Source: Aequoribacter fuscus (lineage in GTDB: Bacteria; Pseudomonadota; Gammaproteobacteria; Pseudomonadales; Halieaceae). From it: a DNA stretch of 64,000 nucleotides. Both the position numbers and the translations under genes were made by a program. Numbering within the stretch: position 1 is the stretch's first letter; each line of letters begins with the position of its first letter. Positions 63,976 to 64,000 of the stretch are shown in pieces. The stretch is from positions 2,046,001 to 2,110,000 of the forward strand of contig NZ_CP036423.1 of assembly GCF_009910365.1 (NCBI RefSeq). Direction: 5' to 3'. The notes beneath the pieces are model-generated. The model did no database searches, was not told where the DNA came from, and saw only the letters and a list, made by a program, of their open reading frames with translations.

Positions 63976-64000
63976 TTGTCGTCTGATTTGTACGCAGCGC
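63976..64000 (+). CDS. ppx: Probable start of exopolyphosphatase (partial)
   Basis: AAGGAG (63963-63968) is followed eight bases later by TTG and the frame MSSDLYAA, open to the window end. Ppx proteins often begin in such a way before an AIDLGSNSFH motif, and ppk-ppx are commonly adjacent or divergent. Only eight codons are visible, so the call rests mainly on context. Confidence 0.4.

Overview
The window looks like chromosome from a marine, aerobic, heterotrophic gammaproteobacterium, perhaps near the Cellvibrionales/OM60-NOR5 group. This is inferred from gene content and order only (alaS-lysC-csrA-tRNA-Ser, iscR-sufBCDSA-sufT-sufE, biosynthetic SpeA, TonB receptor, several acyl-CoA synthetases); there is no rRNA in the window. 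Most of it is ordinary housekeeping DNA with short intergenic gaps. No transposase, prophage or CRISPR array was seen.

Layout: 1-2600 holds the end of an S1/P1 nuclease gene, a YgjP-type metallopeptidase and an acyl-CoA synthetase. 2600-3150 holds tRNA-Arg(ACG) with duplicated downstream DNA. 3429-7759 is a polyamine operon (speA, then carboxy(nor)spermidine dehydrogenase and decarboxylase) for the aspartate-semialdehyde route to spermidine. 7804-14791 (minus strand) is iscR-sufBCDS-sufA-sufT-sufE-HIT, with an IscR-like palindrome over its promoter. 14974-24000 is mixed: acyl-CoA synthetase, DUF885 lipoprotein, PAS-GGDEF cyclase, HAD phosphatase, methyltransferase, bactofilin, penicillin-acylase-type lipoprotein. 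23905-27198 is oxyR divergent from ahpC-ahpF. 27246-38555 holds malonyl-CoA synthetase, a class II aldolase-like protein, a DUF1295 membrane protein, a large indolepyruvate oxidoreductase with a divergent Lrp-type regulator, a nitronate-monooxygenase-type enzyme, TetR and AraC regulators and a dienelactone hydrolase. 38760-45548 holds a TonB-dependent receptor and a separate signalling operon of histidine kinase, kinase-like protein with eroded motifs, and response regulator. 45552-47976 has a small membrane protein, a GST-like protein and a VIT-family transporter.

48332-51408 is a c-di-GMP/light module: an EAL phosphodiesterase with a dead GGDEF domain sits 12 bp upstream of a BLUF photoreceptor, and a paralogue with both catalytic motifs lost converges on them. 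51499-52560 is the most unusual stretch. The tRNA-Ser(GCT) gene is preceded, on its own strand and downstream of a stable-RNA-like promoter, by a 218-bp tandem array. Each unit carries the 5' part of the tRNA joined at the T-loop to an 88-bp, four-hairpin element. A diverged copy of that element lies beside tRNA-Arg at 2866-2959. 52574-64000 returns to core genes: csrA, lysC, alaS, HIT, Trm112-like, M23 peptidase, greB, gcvP, ppk and probably the first codons of ppx.

Functional themes are polyamine and Fe-S biosynthesis, peroxide defence, acyl-CoA/malonyl-CoA and aromatic amino-acid catabolism, second-messenger signalling and translation. All calls come from reading the sequence; no database search was run.
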